Assembly: GCA_032173965.1 (NCBI GenBank)
Contig: CM063298.1
Coordinates: forward strand, 10,663,501 to 10,727,500
DNA: 64,000 bases
Direction: 5' to 3'
From: Sitta carolinensis
Lineage: Eukaryota > Chordata > Aves > Passeriformes > Sittidae
The position numbers and the translations under genes were made by a program. Every line of letters starts with the position of its first letter. Position 1 is the first letter of the stretch. Below the pieces are notes generated by a model, which did not search any database, was not told the origin of the DNA, and worked only from the letters and a program-made list of their open reading frames with translations. Below are positions 20,560 through 32,175 of this stretch, in pieces.

Positions 20560-20735
20560 ATGGGAAGGGTGCTTGGGCATTGGAAGGGGCTGCCCAGGGA
20601 GGTGGGGAGTCACCATCCCTGGAGGGGGGTAAGGAGAGCCTGGGTGTGGCACTCAGTGCCACGGTTGGTTGAAGGGTGGTGTTGGGGCACAGGTTGGACT
20701 CGGTGATCTCAAAGGTCTCTACCAGCCTGGTTGAT
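20560..20735 (+). mobile_element. CR1 3' end
   Basis: GGGGCTGCCCAGGGAGGTGG, GTGTGGCACTCAGTGCCACG, GTTGGACTCGGTGATCTCAA: a near-consensus CR1 end, followed directly by the GATTCTGTG tail. Confidence 0.9.
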
Positions 20736-21110
20736 TCTGTGTGATTTCTGAGTGATTTCTAGTGATTTTGAGTGATTATTTGATTTCGTGATTTCTGAGT
20801 GATTCTGTGTGTTTATGTTATTTTTGTGTGATTTCGGAGTGATTCTGTGTGATTTCTATGTGATTTCTGAGTGATTCTTTGTGATTCTGTGATTTTGTGT
20901 GATTTCTGTGTGATTCCTGTATGATTCTCTGCAACTCTGTGTGATTCTGTGATTCTGTGTGATTTCTGTGTGATTCTGTGTGTTTGTGTTATTTTTATGT
21001 GATTTCTGTGTGATTCTGTGATTCTTTGTGATTTCTGTGTGATTCTGTGATTTTTGTGTTATTTTTATGTGATTTCTGTGTGATTTCGTGTGATTCTGTG
21101 TGTTTTCTGC
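20736..21110. repeat. Expanded CR1 tail, GATTTCTGTGTGATTCTGT microsatellite
   Basis: About 375 bases of GTGATT(T/C)CTGTGTGATTCTGTG variants. This is the CR1 tail repeat grown far beyond its usual few copies. Confidence 0.9.
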
Positions 21111-21119
21111 TCCTGAATC

Positions 21120-21250
21120 CATGGAAGTGTCCAAGGCCAGGCTGGACATTGGGGTTTGGAGCACCGTGGGATAGTGGAAGGTATCCAAGGGTTAAAATTA
21201 GATGATTTTAAGGTCCCTTCCTACCCAACCCATCCCATGATTCTGTGAAG
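21120..21250 (+). mobile_element. CR1 3' end, second copy
   Basis: AAGTGTCCAAGGCCAGGCTG, GTGGGATAGTGGAAGG, TTTAAGGTCCCTTCC, ending CCCATGATTCTGTGA. Confidence 0.85.
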
Positions 21251-23374
21251 CCTTGGGGAGTCCAGGGGTGAAACCTTCCCTCTCCCAGAGAGGTGACAGC
21301 ACAGGCACAGCCCCTGCTCTGGAGCCACATTTCTGTGGGGCAAGCTTGGAAGTTTTCTGGCCTTACTGGAGCTTCTGCACACAGAAAAAATTATTTGGGC
21401 TACTTGTCCTTCGAGAAAAAACTGTGTCAAACCTCCCTCTGTGGCCAGTCTCACATCACGGGCACTGTGATGTTTGCAAATTCCTTTTCCTCCTGGAGTG
21501 GGAAGTGCCCTGGGCTGGGGAGGGGGCTGAGCTGGTGTGCTCTCCACCTGCCCAGGTGAGGGTGTGCAGGGCTGGGGCAGCTCCAGGCTGTCCCTGCTGC
21601 TCTGAGCTGCGGGCTGAGCCCTCCCCTGCTTACCCCTGCCGAGCCCAGCACGTCTTCATCGCAGAGGAGTGTGATTGATGCTGCTTGGCATCCTTCCCCA
21701 CTGCTCGGTTTTAAGTTAATTTGTCCCTTTCCGTGGAGTTTGTCAGTTGGCTGCTTTTTTTCCTTCCCCAGCAGGTGCCTCTTTAGGTTTGTAAAATGTG
21801 AATCCAAAGCAGTTTGGGGTTTTAGTTTTTATTTGCTTGAGAAAAAAAAGCCAGCCTGAAAGGCAGGGAGGAGTTCTTAGTGGAGGTGCCTGTTGGGACA
21901 GAGGTTTTTAAGGGATGTGGTTCAAACAAGCTTTGGGCACCTGCAGCTCACAGATTTTTGTGTGCCTAGGGGTTAAAAGGAGCCAGACTCTCTCTGTGTC
22001 CAAACCTGGGCACAGTTTGGGGATTTTCTTTGGTGTTTTGTGAGCAAATCCCATTTCCTGTGGAGCCTGGACCTCTGGGGTGCTGCTCTGTGCCCTTTGG
22101 ATCTCTGCTCCTCCATCAGCTGCATCTCTGCCCTCATTCCTCACCTTCCCACCCCACTTTTGCCTTGGGAAAATGACAATAAATGTGGGGTTTTTTCGGA
22201 TTAGGTATTTTTCCCCCTGGCCATCAGGGTGAGAGGAGCCACTTGCCAAGTGTGGTGTTGCAGTGAGGTGTTTGAGGGGCTGTGTCAGGAGCCCAGAGCA
22301 GGGACCCTGTAGGATTATTGTGGGATAGGCTTTGAATTAAAATGCAACTTCCACAAACATGTCACTTCATCCCCAGTAATTGCATTTCACTATGATGAAT
22401 CTCCTGCATCCTTGTTTAACCTCGAAAAGGGCTGATTTTATATGTTAATTAAGGCCTAATTAAATTTAAATTAAATGCTTATTTGAAACACTTAATTTGA
22501 CTTGCTACCAGAAATTTCAAATATTGTGGTTTTATTGAAGGGGAGAGAGAGACTCTACTGAGGAAAAATCCATCATTTTTCTAAGCACAATTCATGGCTT
22601 TGTGCAGGAGTGCCTGTGACAAGAAAACAGCTGAATTCTTAGTGGGTAACCAGGCTGTCTGCAGGGCACCCAAGCAGGAAACAAATGGGATTTTAAAAGA
22701 TTGGTGGTCTGAAGAAAAAAAAAAAACCCCAGAATATAAATTTTCCCTAATAACTTTTGCCCTTGATAAGGAATGGCTGGAGTGTGCATTTGCACAAATT
22801 TTTTTATCAAAACTCCCAGGTGTCCCTAATTACAAAGGACTGCTCCTTGCCATGCTGCTGCTTACAGGAGTGGTGATAACCCCAAATGTGTCAGGGAAAT
22901 AAATTCTGCCTCCAGCTCCAGGAGGGAGCACCCGGGAGGGAGGATGGGCCCCAAGGGAGCCCCTGGCAGGAAAATCATCCCAGGACCCAAAAAAGCTGCT
23001 GCTGTTTGCTCTGCCCCTTCCTGAGGCAGTAAAGGTTGCTCAGGGCGCAGTGAAAGAAATCAATAACCTATAAAACACTTTATGCAGCAGTGTGGGGTGA
23101 TTTGCATTAAATATCATGCCAGCATTGTAAATATTCCCAATATGCCACAGTCTAGAGCAGCACATCACCTCAGCCTGCTGCTAAAGGAAATGGGAATTTT
23201 CCAGAGCTTCCAAATGAGGAGTTTTCTCTCCAAGCTCTCCCTGACTAGTGCGGGATTCTGCTGAAAACAGGGTGGGAATGGGACAGCTGAGGTTGGAATT
23301 GAGTCTTGGGGGGTGATCTGGGGGTTTGGGTGATGCTGGGTTGGGGATGCTGGAGGTGTTTGGGGCTGTTCAGC
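21251..23374 (+). other. Intron, no feature recognised
   Basis: Unique-looking sequence with a short poly-A near 22720. No gene, RNA or repeat family is identified. Confidence 0.4.
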
Positions 23375-23755
23375 CTGCTGAAGGGACTCACAGGATCCCT
23401 GAGGTTGGGAAAGATCTCCCAGCCCACCGAGTCCACCCTGATCCCACCGTGTCCAGAGCTCTGGGTGCCACCTCCAGGAATTCCCTGGGCACCTCAGGGA
23501 TGGGCACTCCAACCCTCCCTGGGCAGTTCCAATCCCTGGCCACCCTTTCCATGGGGAAATTCCTGCTGCTGTGCCCCCTGAGCCTGCCCTGCCCAGCCTG
23601 GCGCCATTCCCTCTGCTCCTGTCCCTGTTCCCAGATCCCAAATCCCCCCTGGCTGTCCCCTCCTGGCAGGAGCTGGGCAGAGCCAGAAGTTCCCCCTGAG
23701 CCTCCTCTGCTCCAGCCTGAGCCCCCTCAGCTCCCTCAGCTGCTCCTTTCTCAGC
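23375..23755 (-). mobile_element. CR1-type fragment, minus orientation
   Basis: CACAGGATCCCTGAGGTTGG, AAGATCTCCCAGCCCACCGA, AGGGATGGGCACTCCAACC: a CR1 subfamily distinct from the others here, placed back to back with the next copy. Confidence 0.7.
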
Positions 23756-23759
23756 TCCA

Positions 23760-24125
23760 TTGCTTTTCTCTGGACTGAGAGGCTCCAGGGAGAGCTCAGA
23801 GCCCCTGCCAGTGCCTGGAGGGGCTCCAGGAGAGCTGGAGAGGGACTGGGGACAAGGGATGGAGGGACAGGACACAGGGAATGGCTTCAGACTGACACAG
23901 AGCAGGGCTGGGTGGGATTTTGGGCAGGAATTGTTCCCTGGTAGGGTGGGCAGCCCTGGCACAGGGTGCCCAGAGCAGCTGTGGATCCCTGCATCCCTGG
24001 CAGTGCCCAGCCCAGGTGGGAACACCCTGGGACAGTGGGAGGGGTCCCTGCCATGGCAGGGGAGTGGCACTGGATGGGCTTTAAGATCCCTTCCCACCCA
24101 ACCCATTCTGTGATTCTGATTCTCT
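23760..24125 (+). mobile_element. CR1 3' end
   Basis: GGCTCCAGGGAGAGCTCAGA, ACACAGGGAATGGCTTCAGA, GGCAGCCCTGGCACAGGGTG, CCTGCCATGGCAGG, ending CTGTGATTCTGATT. Sense orientation. Confidence 0.9.
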
Positions 24126-24529
24126 CTGTTGCATTTGAATATATAATATTACTTTGATTGTTTGAAAGTTGTCGAGGCCCTAAACCCACCCTTTTCCTTC
24201 ATCTAAAAGTCGCAAAAAAAAAAAAAAAAAAAAAAGCATTTTCATTCACAAACAAAATCAGCTTGTGGGCTTTGTGCTCCAGCACCTCCTTGGCTCCATC
24301 CCAGTGGAGCCACCGCTGTCCCTGCCTGGGGGCACGGGCAGTGGAGGGGACTCTGTGCTCTGCTAGGGACCAGGACAGCCTCAGCCAGGAGAACTGGCTT
24401 AAAGCAAACGTGCAGGAGGGTAAAAAAGGCTTTCTCTCTTGCTTGTGTTTGCTCTGAAGCAGGCCTGGCTCAGAGCTGACACAGTTTGCAGTGTTTTGTT
24501 TGTGAGGAGGATCCGAAGCTTGGGGATTT

Positions 24530-24600
24530 GGGGCTGAGTGAGGGGTTGGGGCTGGGCTGGACTCGATGGTCCTGGAGGGCTCTGACAGCCTGGGGGTCCT
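24530..24600 (+). mobile_element. CR1 3' terminus
   Basis: CTGAGTGAGGGGTTGGGG, GGACTCGATGGTCCTGGAGG and CTCTGACAGCCTGG mark the CR1 end that seeds the adjacent array. Confidence 0.8.
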
Positions 24601-25225
24601 GAGATTCCAGCCTGGGGATCCTTGGGTTCCAGCCTGTGATTCTGGGGTTCTGGGATTCCAATGAAGGGACTCTGGGATTCCAGCCTGTGATTCTGGGGTT
24701 CTGGGATTCCAGCCTGGGGATTCTGGGGTTCTGGGATTCCAACCTGGGGATTCTGGGATTCCAGCCTGTGATTCTGGGGTTCTGGGATTCCAACCTGGGG
24801 ATTCTGGGATTCCAGCCTGTGATTCTGAGGTTCTGGGATTCCAGCCTGGGGATTCTGGGATTCCAACCTGTGATTCTGGGGTTCTGGGATTCCAACCTGG
24901 GGATTCTGGGATTCCAACCTGTGATTCTGGGGTTCTGGGATTCCAACCTTTGATTCCGGGATTCCAGCCTGTGATTCTGGGGTTCTGGGATTCTGAGATT
25001 ACAGCCTGGGGATTCTGGGGATTCTGGGATTCCAACCTGGGGATTCTGGGATTCCATCCTGGGCATTCTGGGGTTCTGGGATTCCAATGTAGGGACTCTG
25101 GGATTCCATCCTGGGCATTCTGGGATTCCAAGTTGGGTGTTCTGGGATTACAGCCAGGGGATTCTGGGGTTCTGGGATTCCAACCTGTTATTCTGGGATT
25201 CCAACCTGGGATTCTGGGATTCTGT
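24590..25225. repeat. Minisatellite grown from a CR1 tail (GGGATTCCAACCTG)
   Basis: About 635 bases of GATTCTGGGATTCCAGCCTG and GATTCTGGGGTTCTGGGATT variants. A shorter version of the same tail follows the CR1 at 4065. It ends about 210 bases before exon 13. Frames through it on both strands are artefacts. Confidence 0.9.
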
Positions 25226-25437
25226 AAGTCAGACCAAAAATCTTCCCAAGGCACCCTGCAGGGCTCCCAGCCACAGCCTGGGCACAGCCCCAGCAAGGTC
25301 CCTGACCTGGGAAGAGCCCCTGTCCTGCTGAGAGCAGAGTCCCGTGCCAAGCCCAGCCCTTCTTCCCCAAAAAGCCACAAACATCCCCGGGTGTGGCTGG
25401 GCTGAGCAATCCCTCCCAGCCACTCCTGCCCTCACAG

Positions 25438-25603
25438 CTGTGCTGGAGAAGCCTCTGGACAAGAAGGCTGGCAGGAGCTATGGCCCTCCAGGCAGCAGGA
25501 GGCTGGTGTACTTCCTCGACGACCTGAACATGCCGCGGGTGGACGCGTACGGCACCGTGCAGCCCCACACCCTGCTCAGGCAGCACCTGGACTACGGCCA
25601 CTG
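25438..25603 (+). CDS. DNAH17: DNAH17 exon 13 of window: AAA3 Walker B
   Basis: Completes Ala, then reads [18 protein letters not shown] and [18 protein letters not shown] to DYGH, ending with two bases of Trp. [10 protein letters not shown] is the AAA3 Walker B. The family usually has Glu where this reads Arg in NMPRVD. The donor CTG/gtacgg is weak at +5. Confidence 0.95.
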
Positions 25604-25619
25604 GTACGGGGCTGCCGGG

Positions 25620-26270
25620 CTGGCACGAGGTGGGATGGCACTCAGTAGTTATAACTGACTTCTGTCCTGGGAAAGGACACCAGAAACACAAAACATCAAG
25701 CCTGAAAACAGACTAAAGGCTTGCGGGAAGCAGGACGTCCCGGGGAGATTTATAAGAATTTAGGTGGAATGGTAGTTAGCATGTCACAGGGTGAAAAAGT
25801 AGAATTTGGGGATTTTTAGGGTGTGGGATTGGGGGGCAAAGATGGAGGAAATGGGGTGTGTCCCTGTCCTTCTTCTTTGTCTCTTGTTCTCCGTCTTCTG
25901 AGGTGGTGTGGCACATTTTGGTTGGTCTAGAATAAAGGTACACTGTTGAATGTATTTAATAAGTATTGGAGAGTTGTTGTAAATAAAGCATAGGTAATTT
26001 TTAGGATAAGAGATAGCACTGTCCCAAAGGGCAGAGAGTCTGACACGGTCTGGCCTGCAGAGATACCACAGCAGGCCAGAGCCACAAATGTGAGATAAGC
26101 AAGAACAGACAAATCCCTGAACACCAGAACAGACCATCTCGACCTCTTCTCCAGATGCTGGGCTGGAGGAAACAGAAAACTTGCACAGACACAGAGATAA
26201 GTAAAGACAGGTGGAAGCCAAGCACACAAGCCCAGAAAAACAAAACAGGAAAAAAGTATTTTTATATAGT
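25620..26270 (+). mobile_element. Endogenous retrovirus LTR and flanking sequence
   Basis: The part at 25790-25900 (AATTTGGGGATTTTTAGG, GGGGGCAAAGATGGAGGAA, CCTTCTTCTTTG) matches 59200-59320, which is likewise retroviral. AATAAAG signals occur near 25932 and 25982. Boundaries are approximate. Confidence 0.6.
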
Positions 26271-26514
26271 TTAAAAACCTGGCACAGGCTGGGTCTGGCC
26301 CGAGAGCTTTGCTCAGCTCTTGGTCCCAGCTGCTGGCAGTGTCAGCTCCAGCATTCCCCCTGCCTGCTGGGCCATGTGCAGAGCTGCAGCTGCCCCCTGG
26401 AGAGGGGCACAGTGGGACCCCCTGAAACCACAGGGCTCCTGCCAGCCCACAGACACACTCGAGGCACAGCAGTGGTGGCCGTGGTCACCACGTGTGGCTT
26501 TTGCTTTTCCCAAG

Positions 26515-26617
26515 GTATGACAGGAGCAGGCTGTGCCTGAAGGAGATCAGCAATGTGCAGTACGTGTCCTGCATGAACCCCACTGCAGGGAGCTTCACCA
26601 TCAACCCCCGGCTCCAG
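26515..26617 (+). CDS. DNAH17: DNAH17 exon 14 of window: AAA3 sensor 1
   Basis: Completes Trp, then 34 codons [44 protein letters not shown] is the sensor-1 motif of AAA3. It uses the less common acceptor CCCAAG. Phase 0 end, donor CAG/gtaaag. Confidence 0.96.
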
Positions 26618-27514
26618 GTAAAGCCCTGCTTCAGCTCAAACCCCAGCTCCAGGTCAAACCCCCCTGGCTGGATTGTCCAGGCTCAAGGCTTCAGGAGAAC
26701 CTGGGGCAGGTCCTGCTGTCCTTCATCCAGCATGGAGCTGTGAAGTGACTGTAATTCCTGAAGGAGAGGCAGCACACTTGCTACCTTCCTCCCTTGTTTG
26801 TGTTTTCTCTTGTTTTGCTGCTCAGTGGGAGGAAGAAGTCACAAGGTCCCAGCAAGCTGGGCACCCACTCTCAGGAAAAATCTGGTTCAGACAGGCAGAT
26901 TTTATCTTCCTTTAGCTGATATTTGCTGCTGGACCATAGTTCTTGGAAGTCTTTTGGTGGTTGGGCATTGGAACCAGGGAAAATGGAAGGCACCAGCTCT
27001 GGATGTGTTCAAAAATGAGTAGATGTGGCACTCCACAGTATGGTTTGGGATGTGTTCAAAGTTGGAGTTGATGGTCTCAGAGGTCTTTTCTAACCTTGAC
27101 CATTCTATGTTCTCCTCCTCTGCAAGTTCCTAATCATCAAAGGGTCCTCTGGGAGGTGGCACCTTCCAGGGGCTGTTCCTACCAGAGACAGGCCTGGGCT
27201 TCACCAGGGCTCAGTGGGACCTGCAGAGCTTCCAGCTCCTCCAGGGGCTGAGCTTCCCTTGTGGAGTGCCATTGGAGCTCCCTTGTGCAGCCAGCAGAAG
27301 GTGTCTCCTGCCAGCTGCCCTCTGCTGGGAAATTGGAAGGGGGGCATTGTTCTGGTGGACTTCAAGTCATGGGATCATGCAGACTGGAAGGGACCTCAGA
27401 GGATCATCTGGGCCAGCCTTTCCTGGGAAGTGGAGCCTGGATGAGATTGGGCACTGGCCTGGGAGGTGGGTTCCCATCCCTCTGACCTTTCCTTTCTCGC
27501 TCTCTCCTCCTCAG
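26618..27514 (+). other. Intron with small CR1 remnants
   Basis: A sense CR1 end lies at about 26990-27115 (GATGTGTTCAAA, TGATGGTCTCAGAGG, CATTCTATG) and a minus piece at about 27360-27420 (CTGGAAGGGACCTCAGAGG). The rest is unassigned. Confidence 0.55.
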
Positions 27515-27754
27515 CGTCACTTCTGTGTCCTGGCCCTCTCCAACCCTGACCAGGATGCCTTGTCCAGGATCTACAGCACCATCTTAGTGCAGCACCTGGC
27601 CAGGGGGGATTTCCCTGAGGCTGTGCAGAGCTCAGCCCAGCAGCTGGTGGCCCTGGCCCTGGGGCTGCACCAGAAGGTGGCTGCCACTTTCCTGCCCACG
27701 GCTCTCAAGTTCCACTACGTGTTCAACCTCAGAGACCTCTCCAACATCTTCCAA
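27515..27754 (+). CDS. DNAH17: DNAH17 exon 15 of window: AAA3 C-terminal part
   Basis: Eighty codons, RHFCVLALSNPDQDALSR to FNLRDLSNIFQ, phase 0 at both ends. KFHYVFNLRD is the conserved sensor-2 stretch, whose Arg reaches the neighbouring nucleotide. Acceptor CCTCCTCAG, donor CAA/gtaagt. Confidence 0.96.
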
Positions 27755-29884
27755 GTAAGTGCAGCTCCTGTCCTGTGGCACTGGGAGTTTGCCCTGATGT
27801 CACAGGCAGCTGGGGTCCCTCTGGTGAGCCAAGCACAGTGTCCCACTCAGTGGTGGCACAGCCTGGGTGTCCCCTGAGCTAAGGGGGTGACCTTGGATCC
27901 TGCTTGGTTTTGAATGGATTCCAGAGCCATCACCCACAACTGTGGGGATGATCAGGCAAAATTTACTTTCTTTACTTATATTTACTTTCCAGCCTCCTCT
28001 GGAAGTAAATGGGGAACTACTAGTTTCCAATGGGGAGGGATGCACAGATCCAGAAGGAGGTGTAGCCCTTGAGGGGTTTGAAGTGTCCTGTGGCTGGAAA
28101 AACTGGAGAGAGCTTTGGGCTCCTCAGCCCCTCACGCCGTGGCTGCTGTGAGTGTGATGGAGCTGGGCTGCTCTTAGTGAGCCCCACCCCACTGGTGGGA
28201 CTGTGGGGGTCCCTGGCACCTCCCCACCCCACAGAGGGGCTGCTCCTGCCTGGGGCAGGCACTGGGTGCTCTGTGAGCTGCTGGCCCTGAGCAGAGCACA
28301 GCAGGCACTGGTTCAGCCAGAGCCAGGACAGCTTGGTGGCTGTGCCAGCACCTCCTCTCAGGTGCTCAGCATTGCACATGCAGGGTGGCACTTAAAGAGC
28401 TGGTAAATCAATCCAAACCAGCTTTGATTTTACCACTGAAGCTGAATTACCAGCCACTGTACCGAAGTTGTCCAGCTTCAGAAATGTTGTCTTCCATCCT
28501 TAGTGAGCTTTTGTTTTTCCATTTTCCCCAGCAGTCTCATGCTTTGAAGCAGCTGGTGTTCCTGCTCAAAGAGTTTCAGGCTGATTAATAAAATTTGATA
28601 TATTCCTCAGCAGCCAAACTGAGGGTCAGCACCACAGCCTGTTCTAAACCCCCAGCTGGCAATTTGTCACTGTCCTTGTTAACATCTGCTTCCCAAAGTG
28701 GGTACGTGGAAGTTCAATGCCTCGTGCCTGCCCATCAGGCAGGAGTGACAGACAGGGAAATGTGGGACCAGAGCAAGGGAATAGCTCCACTGTGCCAGGA
28801 GGGAGTCACTGTCACTGTGCTCAGCTGAGCAGCAGCTCAGAGCCGAGATGTGGGTCACGTTAAACCCTGCCTGGAGTTAATCCAGGCTTTGGGAGGAGCG
28901 GGGAGAGAGCAGAGGCATTGCAGTGGGAGGCTTTAATTTGATCTGCTGAACGTGCCAGGGCTGGGGGGTGGCAGAAAACCTCCTGCCACATCCCAGCTCT
29001 GTCAGAGGGCAGTGCCAGGAATGCCCCTCATTCTCCTTTCAAGGGATTCTGCATCTTCTTTTTTTTTGTTGTTTCTCTTTAGTGTTGGCCCCACCTCCCA
29101 CCCAGATGCAGTGACCCACACCCACGTGTCCCTCCTGCTTTTGGGGTCTTTAGATTCAGTCCCTTTAGAAGGATTGGCTGATTTTGAATTCTATTTTAAT
29201 CAGTTTAGCATCTGATGTGTTTCTCCTTTCTCTCTTTGAGTTGTCAAGCTTTTCTCGCCAATTTTTATTTTTTTTTTCTGGAATAAATAAAATAATTTGA
29301 CAGCTGTAATGACAGATGTGAAACCCAAACAATCTGAGCCATGGACCAGTGAGCTGAGAGGGCCTGCTTTACATTGCTTTCAATGCATTTAATATTTAAT
29401 GTATAAATAATTAGATGTTAGGAATAAAAGCTGTCTGTTTAATTCATACCATTGAAAACCCTGTGTGCTGTTAATAGGCTTAGTATAGGCGACACCTCTT
29501 TGAAATATAATTCTTTTATGCATTTTAATAGAGTTCATGGTAAACATACTGTGCTAAGCAGACAGCAACTGATATTTCCTGCAGGCAGAATGCACCTAAT
29601 TAGAATTAATTGATTTAAAAAAAAAAAAAAATAGCCACCAGTAACATTTCCAAACCATTTTTCCTTCTTGACAAAGTGGCATGGGGCTGGGATGGGAGAG
29701 CCTCCTGTGTGGGCTGGGGTCCTGCAGAGCCAGGCAGCAGGAGAGCTGGGTGGGGGGTTAAAAGGAGTGTGACCCTCCAAAAGGATGTGGGAAAGTGCCA
29801 TTCCCAGGGCTGGGGGCAGCAGCAGGCTCAGGGAGGTGGTTCCACCCTCTGTGCTGCTTTGTCAGAGCTCAGCTGAAGTCCAGC
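27755..29884 (+). other. Intron, no feature recognised
   Basis: GC-rich to about 28380, then AT-rich with a poly-T at 29060 and 29265 and a poly-A at 29616. No repeat family or gene is identified. Confidence 0.4.
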
Positions 29885-30307
29885 TCGGGGGTGGCAGCAC
29901 CAGGGAGGGGCTCCCAGGAAGGAGCTGGAGCTGCTGGAGGGGTCCAGAGGGGCTCAGGGTGACCAGAGGGTGGGGCAGCTCTGCTGGGGCTGTTCAGCCT
30001 GGGGATGCTCTGAAGTGACCTCCCCAGGGCCCAAAGGGGCTCCAGGAGAGCTGGGGAGGGACTGGGGACAGGGGATGGGGGACAGCGCACAGGGAATGAC
30101 ATCCCACTGCCAGAGAGGGGGTTCAGATGGGATGCTGGGATGGAATTCCTGCCTGGCAGGGTGGGCAGCCCTGGCACAGGTGCCAGAGCAGCTGTGGATC
30201 CCTGGCAGTGCCCCAGGCCGGGCTGGATGGGGCTGGCAGCCCCTGGGATGGTGGGAGGGGTTCCTGCCCTGGCAGGGTGGGGTGGGATGGGATTTAAGGT
30301 CCCTTCT
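29885..30307 (+). mobile_element. CR1 3' end
   Basis: GGGGCTCCAGGAGAGCTGG, ACAGGGAATGACATCCCAC, GGGCAGCCCTGGCACAGG, GTGGGAGGGGTTCCTGCCC and TTTAAGGTCCCTTCT. The final tail is replaced by the LTR at 30308. Confidence 0.85.
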
Positions 30308-30645
30308 TGTCACTGTGGTGAATAACACGAGATGAATTTCTCTGAAAAGTTTGGAGAGATGATTTGACACTAGTTTAGTCCAACAAATCACTCTCTTTTA
30401 TACATTTTGTCAGATACCACTGTGGTTGGTGAAAGACAACTCCTTCACCCACATGGGTCAAACTAGAGGGACATCTAAAGAAATTCCATCTCACAGAAAG
30501 AATTCCAAACATCACATTTCATTACAGAAACAAAAACCTGATGTTTGTGTTCGAGCTGTGACAACAAGCTTCAGAAACCCAAAACATAAGGAAGAAACAG
30601 AACTTAGAAACTCAGAAGCTGCAGGCCTGGAAAAACCAGACTGCA
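30308..30645 (-). mobile_element. Solo LTR, inverted, with near-perfect 6-bp target duplication
   Basis: Runs TGTCACTGTGGTGAATAACA to AAAACCAGACTGCA. Flanks are CCTTCT (30302-30307) and CCTTCC (30646-30651). It is the closest relative of the LTR that begins at the exon 1 donor (571-980). It sits in the tail of a CR1. Confidence 0.8.
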
Positions 30646-30713
30646 CCTTCCCACCCAAACCCTTCTGGGCTGAGAAACAGCTTTGGGAATTTTGGGTTAA
30701 CAAAGGACAGGTG

Positions 30714-31010
30714 TGTCACTGTGACACAGAGTGGGAACACAGCAACACACAGAGCAGGGGTTCAGGCAGAGAAGGAGAAAAGAACTCTCCAGTTTATTGT
30801 TGACCTCTTATCTATAAGTGTCTGGACGGTGAGCAGAGGTTGGACAGAGCAGTTACTACTTCTTTATTTCTATTGGTCCCTTGAGCAGTCCATCAGGTGA
30901 TATCTTTTCACCAAGGAATGCAAACATTTTCCTTGTTTATCTCACAATTCATGAGAGCTGACTCCATTATTCCCAAACACATTCATTCTCAGGTTCATTC
31001 TCAGGGACAG
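30714..31010 (-). mobile_element. LTR (family B), inverted
   Basis: TGTCACTGTGACACAGAG, TTTATTGTTGACC, TTCTTTATTTCTATTGGTC, ending near TCAGGGACAG. Matches 8524, 19582 and 59328. Ends about 88 bases before exon 16. Confidence 0.8.
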
Positions 31011-31098
31011 CTCAGCTCCCCTGGGCTGGGGGTTCCTCAGGTTGGGGTCAGCAGCTCCTCAGGGTTTCTGGCTTTCCTGACTCTCTCTGCTCTCCCAG

Positions 31099-31260
31099 GG
31101 CCTTCTGTTCTCTACCCCTGAGTGTGTGAGGCAGCCTCAGGACCTGGTGAGGCTCTACCTGCACGAGGGCAGCCGGGTGTACCGGGACAGGATGGCTGAG
31201 CAGAGGGACTGTGACACTTTTGATCAGATCCAGAGGGACGTGGTGAAGAAATGCTTCAGT
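31099..31260 (+). CDS. DNAH17: DNAH17 exon 16 of window: AAA3-AAA4 linker
   Basis: Fifty-four codons, GLLFSTPECVRQPQDLVRL, YLHEGSRVYRDRMAEQ to VVKKCFS, phase 0 at both ends. Helical linker between AAA3 and AAA4; HE.RVYRD.. is conserved in the family. Donor AGT/gtgagt. Confidence 0.95.
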
Positions 31261-31379
31261 GTGAGTGCTGAGGGCTGGGGGCTCTGATGGCAACGGGGCA
31301 GGGCGGGTTTGTTGGGAGGGAAATCACTGCTGGGGGTTTTCCTTTCCCACTCTTTCACTCCTGTTTCCGGAATTTTATA

Positions 31380-32060
31380 AATTCTACAAACGGAGATGGG
31401 ACCTTCTGAGCTGCTTTAGATAGTATAGTTTATCTTCTTATTTATTTATTTCTTCTTCTTTATTTCTTATCTTTTACACAGAGAGGGTGAGTTCTGCTCA
31501 CATCTCTACCTTGTGGTTCAGGATGTCCCAAGACCTTTTAAGGATTTATTAACCTATAAAACACTGCCAAATCTTATACCTATTGGTATATATTATACAT
31601 TGGTATATACTGGTAACTACCAATAGTTACCAAACTAACTATTGGTTCAAAACCCAAAATTTTGGGTTTTAACCCAATAGTTAGTTGTTATATTTTATAC
31701 TGCTGTTTTGTTTTATATGCTTTATACTGTCATGTTTTGCTGCAACAATTGTTTGGCCAATAAGAAAGTTTTGAAATTTGGATTTTCTTGGCCCATAAGA
31801 AAGTTGCACCTAAACTTTCAATGCTACACTTTAAAACTTCTTATTACTTTTAATACTTCTATTTTTTCTATTTCTTAAACTCTGAACTTTCTTCTACCTG
31901 GTTTAACACATTTCTATTTAAACTACAAATCTACATTTTTGCCTCTAGTATTTAAACCTGGAAGCCTTTCCTAAGGTCTAAAATTAAACTGTATTTAATT
32001 TTAAGCTTTGGCCCACAGGCCCAAAAATCTGAGAGCTCTCTGCATTTTGGGATTCCCACA
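31380..32060 (-). mobile_element. Probable LTR or internal retroviral sequence, AT-rich
   Basis: Contains TTTATTTATTTATTTCTTC, repeated GGCCAATAAGAAAGTTTTG / GGCCCATAAGAAAGTTGC, and GGGATTCCCACAC resembling the end of the family E LTR. Boundaries and family are uncertain. Confidence 0.4.
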
Positions 32061-32175
32061 CTGCTGTGCCTCTTTCCCCTTTTCCAGCACACAGGTGCAG
32101 CTGTGTGGCCATAAAAAGGCTGGAACACCGTGGCTCCCTTGGAAGAGCTGCAGTGGCTTTTCCTGTGTTTGTTGA

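Noticed and set aside
24199..25380. Minus-strand frames with WNPRTPESQVGIPES repeats
   Set aside because: Antisense of the expanded CR1 tail; the same peptide appears from the unrelated CR1 at 4.2 kb, confirming a repeat origin.
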